From: a virus
DNA length: 49,717 nucleotides
Virus record (IMG/VR): IMGVR_UViG_3300042301_003072
Location: 1 to 49,717 of that record
Strand: one strand, 5' to 3'
The notes below the pieces were generated by a model. That model was not told the DNA's origin. It did not search any database and worked only from the letters and a program-made list of their open reading frames with translations. Within the stretch, counting starts at the first letter, position 1. Every line of letters begins with the position of its first letter. This document shows positions 29,369-39,368 of this stretch, in pieces. A program made the translations under genes and the position numbers.

Positions 29369-29546
29369 CTAGGTTTTCGACCCATCCTTCTCCATCGCAA
29401 GGATTACATAAAAAGAAATCCTTTGCATCATCGCAGTCGCAATCATATCTAAACGCACAGTCGTGGTTTGGGTCGTAGCTCATGTTCTCTACTTGTCCTG
29501 CACCTTCGCAGACTTCACACTCTACCCACTGCTCTTCGTTTTCCAA
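29361..29546 (-). CDS. DnaJ-type zinc-finger small protein
   Basis: 61 residues from a TTG at 29546, chosen because GGAGGAG lies 7 nt before it. CEVCEGAGQV and CNPCDGEGWV are CxxCxGxG repeats as in the central zinc domain of DnaJ, with CDCDC between. There is no J domain, so it is not a co-chaperone by itself. Function unknown. Confidence 0.65.
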   Translation of the reverse strand: MENEEQWVECEVCEGAGQVENMSYDPNHDCAFRYDCDCDDAKDFFLCNPCDGEGWVENLDD

Positions 29547-29550
29547 GGTC

Positions 29551-29868
29551 CTACTCCTCCTTTGAGTCTGAATCACTACCAGCCATCCATTGTTGGATAA
29601 TCCTATTTATCTTTTTAACTGGCAATGAGGATATCCTATCCCAATCGGTTGGGTCTACTAGGCATATTTGAAGAAAATCGAACATGTGTGTCATGCGCTG
29701 TTCCCCCGGAGAGGTCATAAACTTCTTCATCTGTTGCATTGGCATTTCGTCTAGTGAGATTAATCCAATTGGACCGAACTCTGTCTCGACATAGACTTTA
29801 TCGACTTCTTGAAAAGCCTTGTCAATCATTTCTTTTTGTTTCTTTGTTAGCTCTTTTCGCTTAGCCAT
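29551..29868 (-). CDS. Hypothetical protein, 105 residues
   Basis: The ATG at 29868 follows GGAGGAG. Basic, helical N-terminus (MAKRKELTKKQKEMIDKAFQ), a short beta segment and a helical C-terminus. No recognised domain. Confidence 0.6.
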   Translation of the reverse strand: MAKRKELTKKQKEMIDKAFQEVDKVYVETEFGPIGLISLDEMPMQQMKKFMTSPGEQRMTHMFDFLQICLVDPTDWDRISSLPVKKINRIIQQWMAGSDSDSKEE

Positions 29869-29869
29869 T

Positions 29870-30094
29870 TTAATACTCCTCCGTTGGGTCAAATAAATCT
29901 TCTGGGTCTTGGTCCCAGCATATACCCTCACCTTGACAACTGTCAACATTCAGGTAGCACTCTCCACAAATCTGTCCTTCACCTACGCAGGTTTGGCAAT
30001 CTATGGTGTAGTCCTTTAGGTGTGGGTCCCATTCAGAACCCTCCCCATGACATCCTGGGCATGTTATTAATCTTTCGTATTTGCCTTTACTCAA
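29870..30094 (-). CDS. DnaJ-type zinc-finger small protein
   Basis: 74 residues from a TTG at 30094 with GAGG just upstream. CPGCHGEG and CQTCVGEG repeats plus CGEC give a DnaJ-like zinc domain; acidic C-terminus. Related in design to 29361. Function unknown. Confidence 0.65.
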   Translation of the reverse strand: MSKGKYERLITCPGCHGEGSEWDPHLKDYTIDCQTCVGEGQICGECYLNVDSCQGEGICWDQDPEDLFDPTEEY

Positions 30095-30558
30095 AGTCCT
30101 CTACACTTCCTACACAACAAAGCGTCGTACCCTGTTGCCTTAAACTCGACAGACCTAGATGATGTAACTGGTACTGGACTTAGTTGGGAATGCTCCCCAC
30201 AGAAATCACAAACCATCTCGACTAGCCACTCTACATCAGATCCAGATTCTATTGAAGCTAGGATACCACGAGCAAGAGCATGTTCAGGTCCGGGACCTTC
30301 TGTCTTTCTCAGGAACTTTCTGGCATCTCCAGCCAACAAAACTGCTCTGTGACTTTCAAACCTACAAGGGCATTCCATCTTCGATGGCTTACATAATGTT
30401 TTTCCGTGTTCGGTCCAATGTCTAGCCATTGGATGTCCACATGCGCAGATTCTCTTATCTCGGTCGCTTCGACCTTGACTTGCAATCTTTTCTTCAGCTG
30501 CTTTTGAATCTTCAATTCCGAAGTCCAAAAACTCGTAAGGGTTAGTTATATTTTCCAT
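30091..30558 (-). CDS. Zinc-binding actinophage protein
   Basis: 155 residues from the ATG at 30558, favoured because TAGAGT stands exactly 6 nt before it with an upstream TGC, as in other likely leaderless genes. CACGHPMARHW, CKPSKMECPC and two CxxC pairs near the C-terminus (CDFC, CRKC) indicate two or three zinc sites. First gene of the leftward block. Function unknown. Confidence 0.65.
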   Translation of the reverse strand: MENITNPYEFLDFGIEDSKAAEEKIASQGRSDRDKRICACGHPMARHWTEHGKTLCKPSKMECPCRFESHRAVLLAGDARKFLRKTEGPGPEHALARGILASIESGSDVEWLVEMVCDFCGEHSQLSPVPVTSSRSVEFKATGYDALLCRKCRGL

Positions 30559-30859
30559 ATCCACACTCTAGCACACTTTTTCGTATTTCAACTAATATTT
30601 ATGAATGTCAACTTTTGGATGAATGTCGACTTAATTTTCGGGACCCCTATACACACGCGCACACGCGTATAGGAAAATAAGTTGACATTCATATATAAGT
30701 TGACATAGGTTGTACATACTATCTCGTTTTGGGTAAATATTTTTCCTATTTCTGTATAGTATCTCCAAATTACCATTTTCCGGATACTATCTCGTTTTAG
30801 GTTTTTATTTTTCCTATTTTGTGCTAGTATTGCACTAACAGTTATAAAAGGAGTTTTAC
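30559..30859. promoter_or_regulatory. Divergent control region with duplicated promoter
   Basis: No gene is seen. Features: an inverted repeat with arms TGAATGTCAACTT (about 30603) and AAGTTGACATTCA (about 30680); a hairpin CCTATAC/GTATAGG at about 30649-30676; and two direct repeats starting ATACTATCTCGTTTT at 30717 and 30783. Each repeat is followed by TTTTTCCTATTT and a TAGTAT-type -10. The repeats point toward the rightward genes. Confidence 0.65.
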
Positions 30860-31099
30860 GTGTCTTTAGAGTTTTTGTCCATTTTTCTGATAATTCTGTC
30901 CTTAGCGACGTCCCCGATACTAACAAAAGCGTTCCAAGCGGGAGCATGTCCATCATTTATTTACATCCATCTACCTCTCTACGGAATCGCTTGGTGCTAT
31001 GACCACACCTTCTTTTTAGGTGGATTAGTTTTTGCAATTGGTATTCTTGTGTTCACTCTTGGAGCCACAATCTACGTCCGGCTCAACGATCTGTGGTAA
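30860..31099 (+). CDS. Small membrane protein, two spans
   Basis: 79 residues from a GTG at 30860, with AAGGAG 6 nt before it. Hydrophobic segments at about 3-24 and 52-72; a polar Cys-containing loop between. First rightward gene of the module with the 899-residue exported protein. Function unknown. Confidence 0.65.
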   Translation: MSLEFLSIFLIILSLATSPILTKAFQAGACPSFIYIHLPLYGIAWCYDHTFFLGGLVFAIGILVFTLGATIYVRLNDLW

Positions 31100-31100
31100 A
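31095..31100 (+). promoter_or_regulatory. Likely -10 for the 899-residue gene
   Basis: TAAAAT preceded by TGG (extended -10), about 40 nt before the GTG at 31141. Similar GTAAAAT boxes stand before 34269 and 48457. Confidence 0.5.
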
Positions 31101-31140
31101 ATAGATGTAGAACCGAACATCTAGCCAAAGGATTTCTACC

Positions 31141-33840
<2,700 letters not shown>

Positions 33841-33841
33841 T

Positions 33842-34033
33842 ATGAAGAAGTTCTTAGTAGGACTAGTAAAAGACATCATTGAGCAAGCATGGACACTCCT
33901 TGGAATGGCTGTTGCTTGGCTTGTACTAGAGGGCTCAGCTAAGGAGTTGACAGGGAATCTCATCGTCATCACTCTTGCTATCTGGGTCATCACATACCCT
34001 CTACGTCGAGACAAAGACGAGGACAAAGAATAA
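33842..34033 (+). CDS. Holin-like membrane protein
   Basis: 63 residues. Two hydrophobic segments (about 14-32 and 38-54), a short polar turn and a highly charged C-terminus RRDKDEDKE, the usual layout of class II holins. It lies two genes before an M23 endopeptidase. It would make the membrane lesion that releases the lysin. Confidence 0.65.
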   Translation: MKKFLVGLVKDIIEQAWTLLGMAVAWLVLEGSAKELTGNLIVITLAIWVITYPLRRDKDEDKE

Positions 34034-34227
34034 TGTTCTCATATCTAAAGCACTATTACTCCCTAAAGCAAAAGGACATTACGCCCCTTGCTTTAGAAAG
34101 CTGGAGAGAGTATATCAAGGGACGTCCACGCATTTACAATATGGACATCTGCACCAGTTACCAGCGTAGATATACCCATGCGTACCGAGACGCCTACGCT
34201 AAGTCTCAACTCGCAAACAGCAAATAG
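34033..34227 (+). CDS. Small basic hypothetical protein
   Basis: 64 residues, rich in Tyr, Arg and Lys. The ATG overlaps the stop of the holin-like gene (TAATG). No recognised domain. Position between holin and lysin suggests a lysis-linked role. Confidence 0.6.
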   Translation: MFSYLKHYYSLKQKDITPLALESWREYIKGRPRIYNMDICTSYQRRYTHAYRDAYAKSQLANSK

Positions 34228-34268
34228 CTGTAAAATTGATTGTAACTTAAACTTATAAGGAGACCTAA

Positions 34269-34802
34269 GTGTCAAAAGAAATTCAGTACTTCGAACCATT
34301 CCCACCAAAGACTCGTGGCGACGAGCTTGGTAATCTAGCACCATACCGCAACGGACGTCCACACAGAGGACAAGACTGGGCACCAAAAGAGAACTCACCA
34401 ATCAAGGCAATCTGCGATGGAACTGTAGGAAAGGTGTTCTGGACTGACGTTCTAGGTCACTGCATCGTACACTCATCAGCAGATGGCAAGTATTGGATTC
34501 TATACGCACACCTAGCAAAGGAGTCAACCCTAAAGAAGGGTGACAAGGTTGTTGGAGGACAGACTGTTCTAGGTCTTGTTGGTGGCGGAAGAAACACACC
34601 AAGCGGCAGCGCGTCAACCGGGGCCCACCTCCACATGACTGTTGCACAGATGGGACCTAAGTTCTCAGGTGTAGATGCTCACCTAGCACCATTTGAGAAG
34701 CTTGTTGACCCACTACCATTGTTCTCAGCAGCTCCTAAGAAGTCTGTTGCAGCCAAGGTTGCCACAGCAGTAAAGAAAGTTGTGCCTACCAAGAAGGCGT
34801 AA
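34269..34802 (+). CDS. M23-family endopeptidase (likely endolysin)
   Basis: 177 residues from a GTG at 34269, 7 nt after AAGGAG. LytM-type motifs are HRGQDW (first His and Asp) and TGAHLHM (HxH), zinc ligands of M23 glycyl-glycine or D,D-endopeptidases. The C-terminus is a Lys/Ala/Val-rich basic tail that could bind the wall. No signal peptide, so release would depend on the nearby holin-like protein. Confidence 0.85.
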   Translation: MSKEIQYFEPFPPKTRGDELGNLAPYRNGRPHRGQDWAPKENSPIKAICDGTVGKVFWTDVLGHCIVHSSADGKYWILYAHLAKESTLKKGDKVVGGQTVLGLVGGGRNTPSGSASTGAHLHMTVAQMGPKFSGVDAHLAPFEKLVDPLPLFSAAPKKSVAAKVATAVKKVVPTKKA

Positions 34803-34865
34803 TAAGCTAGCCCGGAGATAAAGGTGTCCATTATACACACATAATAAACCTGACCGGCAGAGAAA

Positions 34866-34892
34866 AACCCCCCACCAATGCGGTAGGGGGGT
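34866..34892. terminator. Bidirectional intrinsic terminator
   Basis: AACCCCCCAC/GTAGGGGGGTT-type stem with A and T runs, between the converging M23 gene and the gene at 34903. Confidence 0.8.
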
Positions 34893-34902
34893 TCTTCTTT
34901 AT

Positions 34903-35379
34903 TTAGGCAATGTGCGTTACCCAAAAGTAGTTGCACTTCTCGCAACAAGGTTTGTTGTCTGGGTCCTCCAATGATTCAAAGAACTGGAAGTAATAAACTG
35001 GATCTTTTTTGTAAAGGTTTGCTTTGTGTGTAGCCATGACTCTAAAACTCTTCTCGTGGTCATGGAACCAGTTAGGTAGCCCATCACCCCATGATTCGAC
35101 TTTAGCGTTGAACAGAGCTTTGATGTTGGCAACATTGTTCTCTGTCTTTATGCCACGTTTGTTTGCCTCATCAACGCAAGCCATCACGTAAGACAGGAGA
35201 GCTTTTTCGTGACCCCTCCACATCTTTACTGCAGGGTGATTGCGCCATCCGGCTTTAGGGTCGTCGTTACTAAGGACGTTGAGGATTTGGTATCCCTCAA
35301 GGATTTGCTTGTTGAGGCGCTTATTATCTAGAACCTCAGCTGACTTCTCGAAGTCTTTGTACGGTAGAAATGTTTGCAT
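34903..35379 (-). CDS. Pyrimidine dimer DNA glycosylase
   Basis: 158 residues. MQTFLPYKDFEKSAEVLDNK, then LNKQILEGYQIL, WRNHPAVKMWRGHE and a later KRGI, match the Micrococcus luteus/T4 endonuclease V-type excision family (Pyr_excise). It removes UV-induced dimers. The C-terminus adds CCEKC, a possible small zinc site. Start at 35379 rather than the ATG two codons earlier: TTGACA-N17-TAAGGT ends 6 nt before it. Confidence 0.85.
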   Translation of the reverse strand: MQTFLPYKDFEKSAEVLDNKRLNKQILEGYQILNVLSNDDPKAGWRNHPAVKMWRGHEKALLSYVMACVDEANKRGIKTENNVANIKALFNAKVESWGDGLPNWFHDHEKSFRVMATHKANLYKKDPVYYFQFFESLEDPDNKPCCEKCNYFWVTHIA

Positions 35380-35385
35380 ACTCAT

Positions 35386-35414
35386 ACCTTACTGACGTCG
35401 ACCACTCTTGTCAA
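35386..35414 (-). promoter_or_regulatory. Leaderless-type promoter for the glycosylase gene
   Basis: TTGACA, 17 nt, TAAGGT, then 6 nt to the ATG at 35379. The spacer holds CGACGTCAG, shared with the promoter of 38752. Confidence 0.7.
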
Positions 35415-35431
35415 ATTGAGTCACCAAATTG

Positions 35432-36145
35432 TTATAAGCCCAAACCCCGATGTACCATGTTCTCAGCTATTACACTGCGTATTTCCTCAGCCCCAACTTC
35501 TAAGGCATCATAGTAAGTCTCATACCTGCGCATGTTGTTACTGAACTCCACAATGTCCCTTGTTAGATGGTACAACCTATAACAGTTTCCCGGAGCTCGT
35601 AGCATTGAACTACCATGTAGAATCTCGTATGCTTTATTGAAAGCTGTATCTTCAAACCCCCAGCCCTTAAAGTTCTCATCCCACCCATTCATCTTCCAAA
35701 ACATCTCACTACTCATAGCCCACCCACTACCAATATGCCCCAACGTTGAACTCACATGCTCCCCCATATCCTCCAACCCTATCTCCCCTTTATCCAACCA
35801 CTCACACACAACCAGATTAGGTTCCATAGAGTTTGTGTACACATATGAGATAACGTCCTTCTCTGCTATAACCTTAAGGACGTCGACGATAGAGCTTCGC
35901 TCAAAGATGGTGTCAGCGTCTAAGACAATCAATAGCCTAAACCCGTCCTCAATCGCCTGAATACACCCACGGTTCCGAGCCTCAGACACATTGAATCTTT
36001 CCCCAACACTATCCGAAAAGTAGATCTTGAAGTCAGCAAAAGTGACGCTATTAAATCTCCAAGCAAGTTCAAACGAATGTTCACGCTCAGGCGTACTCCG
36101 CCATGGGACGACAATAGCAACGTCTGTGCGGAAACCTTTAATCAT
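35432..36145 (-). CDS. GT-A glycosyltransferase, paralogue of 37196
   Basis: 237 residues from the ATG at 36145, where TATTAT ends 6 nt upstream and the alignment with the paralogue begins (VAIVVPWR). ERFNVSEARNRGC, VLDADT (DxD) and MNGWDENFKGWGFEDTAF are the donor and acceptor motifs of the galactosyltransferase-7-like GT-A group. It probably glycosylates a phage or host surface structure or modified DNA base. Confidence 0.8.
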   Translation of the reverse strand: MIKGFRTDVAIVVPWRSTPEREHSFELAWRFNSVTFADFKIYFSDSVGERFNVSEARNRGCIQAIEDGFRLLIVLDADTIFERSSIVDVLKVIAEKDVISYVYTNSMEPNLVVCEWLDKGEIGLEDMGEHVSSTLGHIGSGWAMSSEMFWKMNGWDENFKGWGFEDTAFNKAYEILHGSSMLRAPGNCYRLYHLTRDIVEFSNNMRRYETYYDALEVGAEEIRSVIAENMVHRGLGL

Positions 36146-36162
36146 ATAGTCATAATAACAGA

Positions 36163-36190
36163 AAACCCCCGGACCGAAGCCCGAGGGTTT
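36163..36190. terminator. Hairpin terminator
   Basis: CCCTCGG with CCGGGGG-type stem followed on the minus strand by GTTTTC, immediately before the -10 of the glycosyltransferase gene. Confidence 0.6.
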
Positions 36191-36260
36191 CCCAGCGAAA
36201 GGAGTCAACATAACTATGTCTAGTGCCATGCAGCACACTTGAAGTATAACATAGTTTTAG

Positions 36261-36283
36261 AAAACTCCCACCGGAGCTTTCAC
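36261..36283. terminator. Intrinsic terminator
   Basis: AAAGCTCC/GGAGTTTT stem with a short loop after the stop of 36286. Confidence 0.65.
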
Positions 36284-36285
36284 TT

Positions 36286-36465
36286 TCAGTTATCTTTTGT
36301 TTGACTACCAGCAGTAAGGGCAAACATAAACCCAGCAATCACAACAGCCACCGGCTGTAAGTACCACCAGTTCCAACTAAGCCACAGCGATGCAACGGTA
36401 ACCATTACTTCACTATAACCTAACCAAAACAATAGCCCAACTAGGGCATCCTTATTAAATCTCAT
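36286..36465 (-). CDS. Small membrane protein, 59 residues
   Basis: Starts at 36465, overlapping the stop of 36462 (ATGA). Two hydrophobic segments (about 8-30 and 34-53) rich in Trp; polar end. Last gene of a four-gene run of small proteins. Function unknown. Confidence 0.6.
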   Translation of the reverse strand: MRFNKDALVGLLFWLGYSEVMVTVASLWLSWNWWYLQPVAVVIAGFMFALTAGSQTKDN

Positions 36466-36617
36466 TTTTCCCATTCGCATACTCTTTCTGAGTGAGCTCC
36501 ACTCAAGTTCTGATATTCAACTGTCTCGCAGTTCTGCGAATCAATAGCATTCACAAATAGAAGCACCAACGCAAGAGCTGCGATAGATATTAGCAACATC
36601 TTCAACTCTTTATTCAT
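36462..36617 (-). CDS. Small membrane-anchored protein, 51 residues
   Basis: Lysine start, one hydrophobic segment (about 5-23), then a polar domain with two cysteines (QNCET...VCEWEK) that could form a disulphide outside the cell. The ATG overlaps the end of 36610 by 8 nt. Function unknown. Confidence 0.6.
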   Translation of the reverse strand: MNKELKMLLISIAALALVLLFVNAIDSQNCETVEYQNLSGAHSERVCEWEK

Positions 36618-36816
36618 TGCCCTCTCCATCACAGATTTCCATTACCTTTTCACCAAGGTACGTGTCTTTGTATTTGTCCCAACAACTTAGGGACGTCGGC
36701 TCAGCAGGCATCTTACCTACACCCACTACAAAGAACCCATAAACCAGAGACCCGAGCATTGCAACAACAATACCAGCAAAGACTAGAAGCTCTTTCTTAC
36801 TCATCTTGTCATTCAT
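36610..36816 (-). CDS. Small membrane-anchored protein, 68 residues
   Basis: Start at 36816, 6 nt after AGGA. One span (about 9-32), then a polar domain with CWDKYKDTYLGEK and EICDGEG, again two cysteines. Its design resembles 36462, so the pair may be related or interact. Function unknown. Confidence 0.6.
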   Translation of the reverse strand: MNDKMSKKELLVFAGIVVAMLGSLVYGFFVVGVGKMPAEPTSLSCWDKYKDTYLGEKVMEICDGEGNE

Positions 36817-37006
36817 TAGGCTTCCTCTTGATAAGAGCAATTGCTTCATCCACATTAATCATTGCTGCTTCGCCATATTCAAGAGTCATTTTTTCTGACC
36901 AAAACTCCTTGAGTTCCTCTAGAAGTTTGATAATGCGTTCTTGCTCACGCTCAACAGCACGAGCTCTACCCTTTAGGGAGTCTTCAACAGTAATCCACTT
37001 ACTCAT
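36809..37006 (-). CDS. Hypothetical coiled-coil protein, 65 residues
   Basis: Charged helical segment (EREQERIIKLLEELKEFW) similar in style to 37006. TAATG overlap with the gene upstream. No recognised domain. Confidence 0.6.
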   Translation of the reverse strand: MSKWITVEDSLKGRARAVEREQERIIKLLEELKEFWSEKMTLEYGEAAMINVDEAIALIKRKPNE

Positions 37007-37203
37007 TACGTCATTCTTTCTATTAGTTCGATATGCTCACGAACAGCTCTGCAACTCGCATGGGTTCGCATTACTTTCGCACCTCTACAGTATGCATTAT
37101 TACATGCAAGTTTGTCAAGTTCCTCAATGATTCTTTTTCTTTCCTGACGTCGACCATATTCCTCCCCAGCCAACCAAACAACTCTGGACTCTTCATCACT
37201 CAT
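37006..37203 (-). CDS. Hypothetical protein, 65 residues
   Basis: Start at 37203, overlapping the stop of 37196. Helical, with GRRQERKRIIEELDKLACNN and two further cysteines. Its arrangement resembles 36809 and small phage proteins of unknown role. Confidence 0.6.
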   Translation of the reverse strand: MSDEESRVVWLAGEEYGRRQERKRIIEELDKLACNNAYCRGAKVMRTHASCRAVREHIELIERMT

Positions 37204-37870
37204 TGTTCCCACTTACAAGCTCAAGCATCTCAGCCTTTGACTTCTGTGTGTATTCATAAAAACGTTGACGATTACCCTCTATGTTATCTTGGTCCCTGTC
37301 CTCGTGGTCAAACGTAATCGCATGACCAGCAGACCTGTGGAATCCTCGATCCAACAAAACCTTGTGAGCAGCCTCAAACGCATTGTCCTCAAACCCCCAC
37401 CCTACAAATCGTTCGTCCCATCCGTTTAACCTTAGGAACGTCGACGCTGTCAAGACATAAGCTCCCCCAATATGAACCCGACTTATAGTTCCAAAACTAC
37501 CTTTACGGAGGTCTTCTGCAAGCAGTTCTTTATTTAATAGGGACGTCGACAATTCTGTATCAAGACTGTTCCACACCACATAAGGAAGACTTACTATATC
37601 TAACTCATAGGCAACTCGAATAGAGTTCTCTACGGCTTCTTTTTCTAGCAGGGTGTCTGCATCTAGAACTAGCATGATGTCACAGCCATCCTTGATTGCA
37701 AACCTACACCCACGGTTCCGGCTAGCAGATAGGTTGAATCGCTCTGAGTCAGTGTCAGAGAAGTAGATGCTTGCATCCGGAAAGTCGTTAGAGATTTCTT
37801 CAACTGTTCTATGGAATGCAGCTATTCTAGATGGCTGTTGACGCCAAGGGATTACGATACCGAGTTTCAT
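37196..37870 (-). CDS. GT-A glycosyltransferase, paralogue of 35432
   Basis: 224 residues. LGIVIPWRQQP, ERFNLSASRNRGC, VLDADT (DxD) and LNGWDERFVGWGFEDNAFEA align with 35432. Both are probably inverting galactosyltransferase-like enzymes with different acceptors. The ATG at 37870 lies 6 nt after TATACT, a leaderless arrangement. Heads an operon of small proteins to the left. Confidence 0.8.
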   Translation of the reverse strand: MKLGIVIPWRQQPSRIAAFHRTVEEISNDFPDASIYFSDTDSERFNLSASRNRGCRFAIKDGCDIMLVLDADTLLEKEAVENSIRVAYELDIVSLPYVVWNSLDTELSTSLLNKELLAEDLRKGSFGTISRVHIGGAYVLTASTFLRLNGWDERFVGWGFEDNAFEAAHKVLLDRGFHRSAGHAITFDHEDRDQDNIEGNRQRFYEYTQKSKAEMLELVSGNNE

Positions 37871-37874
37871 ACAT

Positions 37875-38078
37875 TCAGTATACTAGGTTTGGCTCTTCGA
37901 CCATACCATGACGCTTTCTAGCAGCATCACAGCCCTCCGGCCAAACGTGTCTAGCATACTGACCATTGACCCCACCACTCCAAAGCTCGATGTTTACAGC
38001 TCCACCACTGGTTATTGCAAGGGGTTTTTCAGGAACCTTAAGACCGCAGGTTGCACAGATGTAGTTCTCAGTAGACAA
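37875..38078 (-). CDS. Small zinc-ribbon protein with EPNLVY tail
   Basis: 67 residues from a TTG at 38078 that overlaps the end of 38068. CATCG near the start and a later Cys suggest a zinc site; C-terminus VEEPNLVY. No recognised family. Here the tail codons (CTA GTA TAC) do not overlap the next start. Confidence 0.6.
   Translation of the reverse strand: MSTENYICATCGLKVPEKPLAITSGGAVNIELWSGGVNGQYARHVWPEGCDAARKRHGMVEEPNLVY
37877..37882 (-). promoter_or_regulatory. -10 of the 37196 gene (leaderless type)
   Basis: TATACT followed by 6 nt and the ATG. The box overlaps the tail codons of the gene at 37875. Confidence 0.6.
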
Positions 38079-38214
38079 TTACGCGCTCCTGCCCCGGGTA
38101 TAAACACTTGTATCTATGGTAAGCCTGTCCATCATCAGTAAATGACCACCCATACCCATAATCTTTTTTCTTAAGCGTAGCGTTACACTTGATGCAACGT
38201 TCCTTAGTAGACAA
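38068..38214 (-). CDS. Very small Cys protein with ERVIVY tail
   Basis: 48 residues from a TTG at 38214 inside the tail codons of 38204. CIKCN and a later Cys are potential metal ligands; C-terminus QERVIVY. Each gene in this run begins at a TTG nested in the previous tail. Confidence 0.6.
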   Translation of the reverse strand: MSTKERCIKCNATLKKKDYGYGWSFTDDGQAYHRYKCLYPGQERVIVY

Positions 38215-38497
38215 CGTCTGGCTCTTCTCTAGGTGCTAATCCAGACTTTTTAACCCAACGCTCAGCAAGGTCCCACTGAACCCCATGAGTCAAAGTTAAG
38301 TAGTCAGTCTGACCATACTGGTCAAGGATGTTGTTATTAAAAAGGTGAATAAGTATCCTAGAAGTTCCATGAGGGTCTCTAGGACTATCCTTATTGCTCT
38401 CCCACAGGTCCCTATCATAGCTAGGAATACTGTAGTAGTTCTTGAGTCTATACTTAAAGACTCCTGAGTGTGAAACTTCTACTTCATCAATAGACAA
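38204..38497 (-). CDS. Hypothetical protein with EEPDVVY tail
   Basis: 97 residues from a TTG at 38497. The region YYSIPSYDRDLWE, ILIHLFNNNI, then LTHGVQWDLAERWVKKSGL is similar to 38487, so the two are paralogues. The C-terminus REEPDVVY is encoded by codons that also contain the ribosome-binding site (GAGGAAGAG) and TTG start of 38068. Confidence 0.65.
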   Translation of the reverse strand: MSIDEVEVSHSGVFKYRLKNYYSIPSYDRDLWESNKDSPRDPHGTSRILIHLFNNNILDQYGQTDYLTLTHGVQWDLAERWVKKSGLAPREEPDVVY

Positions 38498-38762
38498 TGT
38501 TGTCCTCCTCCTTATTCAAGACTATCAGTTCTGACCGCTTATACCAAACACCAGATAACTCTAGCTTTTCGAACCCACTAAGGGTATCAAATCTCATCTG
38601 GTCCATACCAAATAGTGAAGATCTAAATAGGTGTACCAAGAGTATCATTTTTTCATCGCCCTTGGAGTTCTGGTATCTATCTTGATCAGTGGCACTAAGA
38701 CTAAAGAAGTTAGTGCAGTCAAGAGTCTCACCCTTGTACTTCATTTTCACTCTAGTAAACAA
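38487..38762 (-). CDS. Hypothetical protein with EEDNIVY tail
   Basis: 91 residues from a TTG at 38762 inside the tail codons of 38752; an in-frame ATG six codons later is the alternative. Paralogous to 38204 (FFSLSATDQDRYQ, ILLVHLFRSSLFG, FEKLELSGVWYKRSEL). Ends KEEDNIVY. Function unknown. Confidence 0.65.
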   Translation of the reverse strand: MFTRVKMKYKGETLDCTNFFSLSATDQDRYQNSKGDEKMILLVHLFRSSLFGMDQMRFDTLSGFEKLELSGVWYKRSELIVLNKEEDNIVY

Positions 38763-38934
38763 TATCTGGCTCCTCACCTTCCCAAAGACTAGGTCTTATC
38801 CCAGCCTTCTTAACTTCGTCCATAAACGTATTCAAATGATCTAGGCTGCAAAAGTCCCCCCAATGTGTAGTTGGGTACTTAGGCATATTACTGGCGATAG
38901 TTTCGCCACATTCATTGCAAAAAGGTTCTTTCAT
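38752..38934 (-). CDS. Small zinc-finger protein with EEPDIVY tail
   Basis: 60 residues. CNECGE near the start and CSLDH near residue 29 form a C-C-C-H site, in the style of small FCS/TRASH-like fingers. C-terminus GEEPDIVY. The ATG at 38934 stands 6 nt after TAAGGT with TTGACA 17 nt upstream of that. Confidence 0.65.
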   Translation of the reverse strand: MKEPFCNECGETIASNMPKYPTTHWGDFCSLDHLNTFMDEVKKAGIRPSLWEGEEPDIVY

Positions 38935-38940
38935 GCTCTA

Positions 38941-38969
38941 ACCTTACTGACGTCGATGACATTTGTCAA
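38941..38969 (-). promoter_or_regulatory. Leaderless-type promoter for the tail-protein cluster
   Basis: TTGACA, 17 nt, TAAGGT, 6 nt, ATG at 38934. The spacer contains CGACGTCAG, as in the promoter at 35386. Confidence 0.7.
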
Positions 38970-38971
38970 GT

Positions 38972-39166
38972 CTAATAAACAATATCTTCTTCTTCGGCGT
39001 TTATGTATAAAAGGCTACAATCATCTGAGCAGAACAGAACGACGTCGAATGGGTAGTTATCCCACTCCCCATCTTTAATCCACCTCATGCACGTCGCGCA
39101 TCGGAGCTTTTTAATCTCCCAGCCCTCACGCTTACTAGAGAAGCTTTGTCTTTTTCTCGGGTGCAT
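38972..39166 (-). CDS. Small zinc-finger protein with EEEDIVY tail
   Basis: 64 residues. Basic N-terminus; CATCMRW and FCSDDCS make a four-cysteine site like that of 38752. C-terminus AEEEDIVY. The start lies inside 39135 by 32 nt in another frame. A TTG embedded in its tail opens only a 12-codon frame, so no nested gene follows. Confidence 0.6.
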   Translation of the reverse strand: MHPRKRQSFSSKREGWEIKKLRCATCMRWIKDGEWDNYPFDVVLFCSDDCSLLYINAEEEDIVY

Positions 39167-39275
39167 TCTTTTGCTTTCTGTCGGCTCGCTTAGCTTGCTC
39201 GTACAAACGTTTCCTTTGCATCTGGCGGTCGTACCTAATCTTTCTTAGGACTTCCTCAATCTCTTTGTCTTGCAC
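39135..39275 (-). CDS. Small basic helical protein, 46 residues
   Basis: GTG start with GAGGG 8 nt upstream. One long Arg/Lys/Glu helix; may bind nucleic acid. Overlaps 38972. Confidence is limited by size and by the overlap. Confidence 0.5.
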   Translation of the reverse strand: MQDKEIEEVLRKIRYDRQMQRKRLYEQAKRADRKQKNAPEKKTKLL

Positions 39276-39368
39276 AGTAGCTACCCTCTAGACGTCGCTT
39301 TATTATATAATGTATCATTTTGTACAGATAAAGGGCTGTAAAAGGGGTGTCTAAACTTAAACCTAAGT

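Noticed and set aside
30588-30956. 122-residue open frame on the minus strand in the control region
   Set aside because: AT-rich low-complexity translation crossing promoter repeats and the start of a real + strand gene; no ribosome-binding site.
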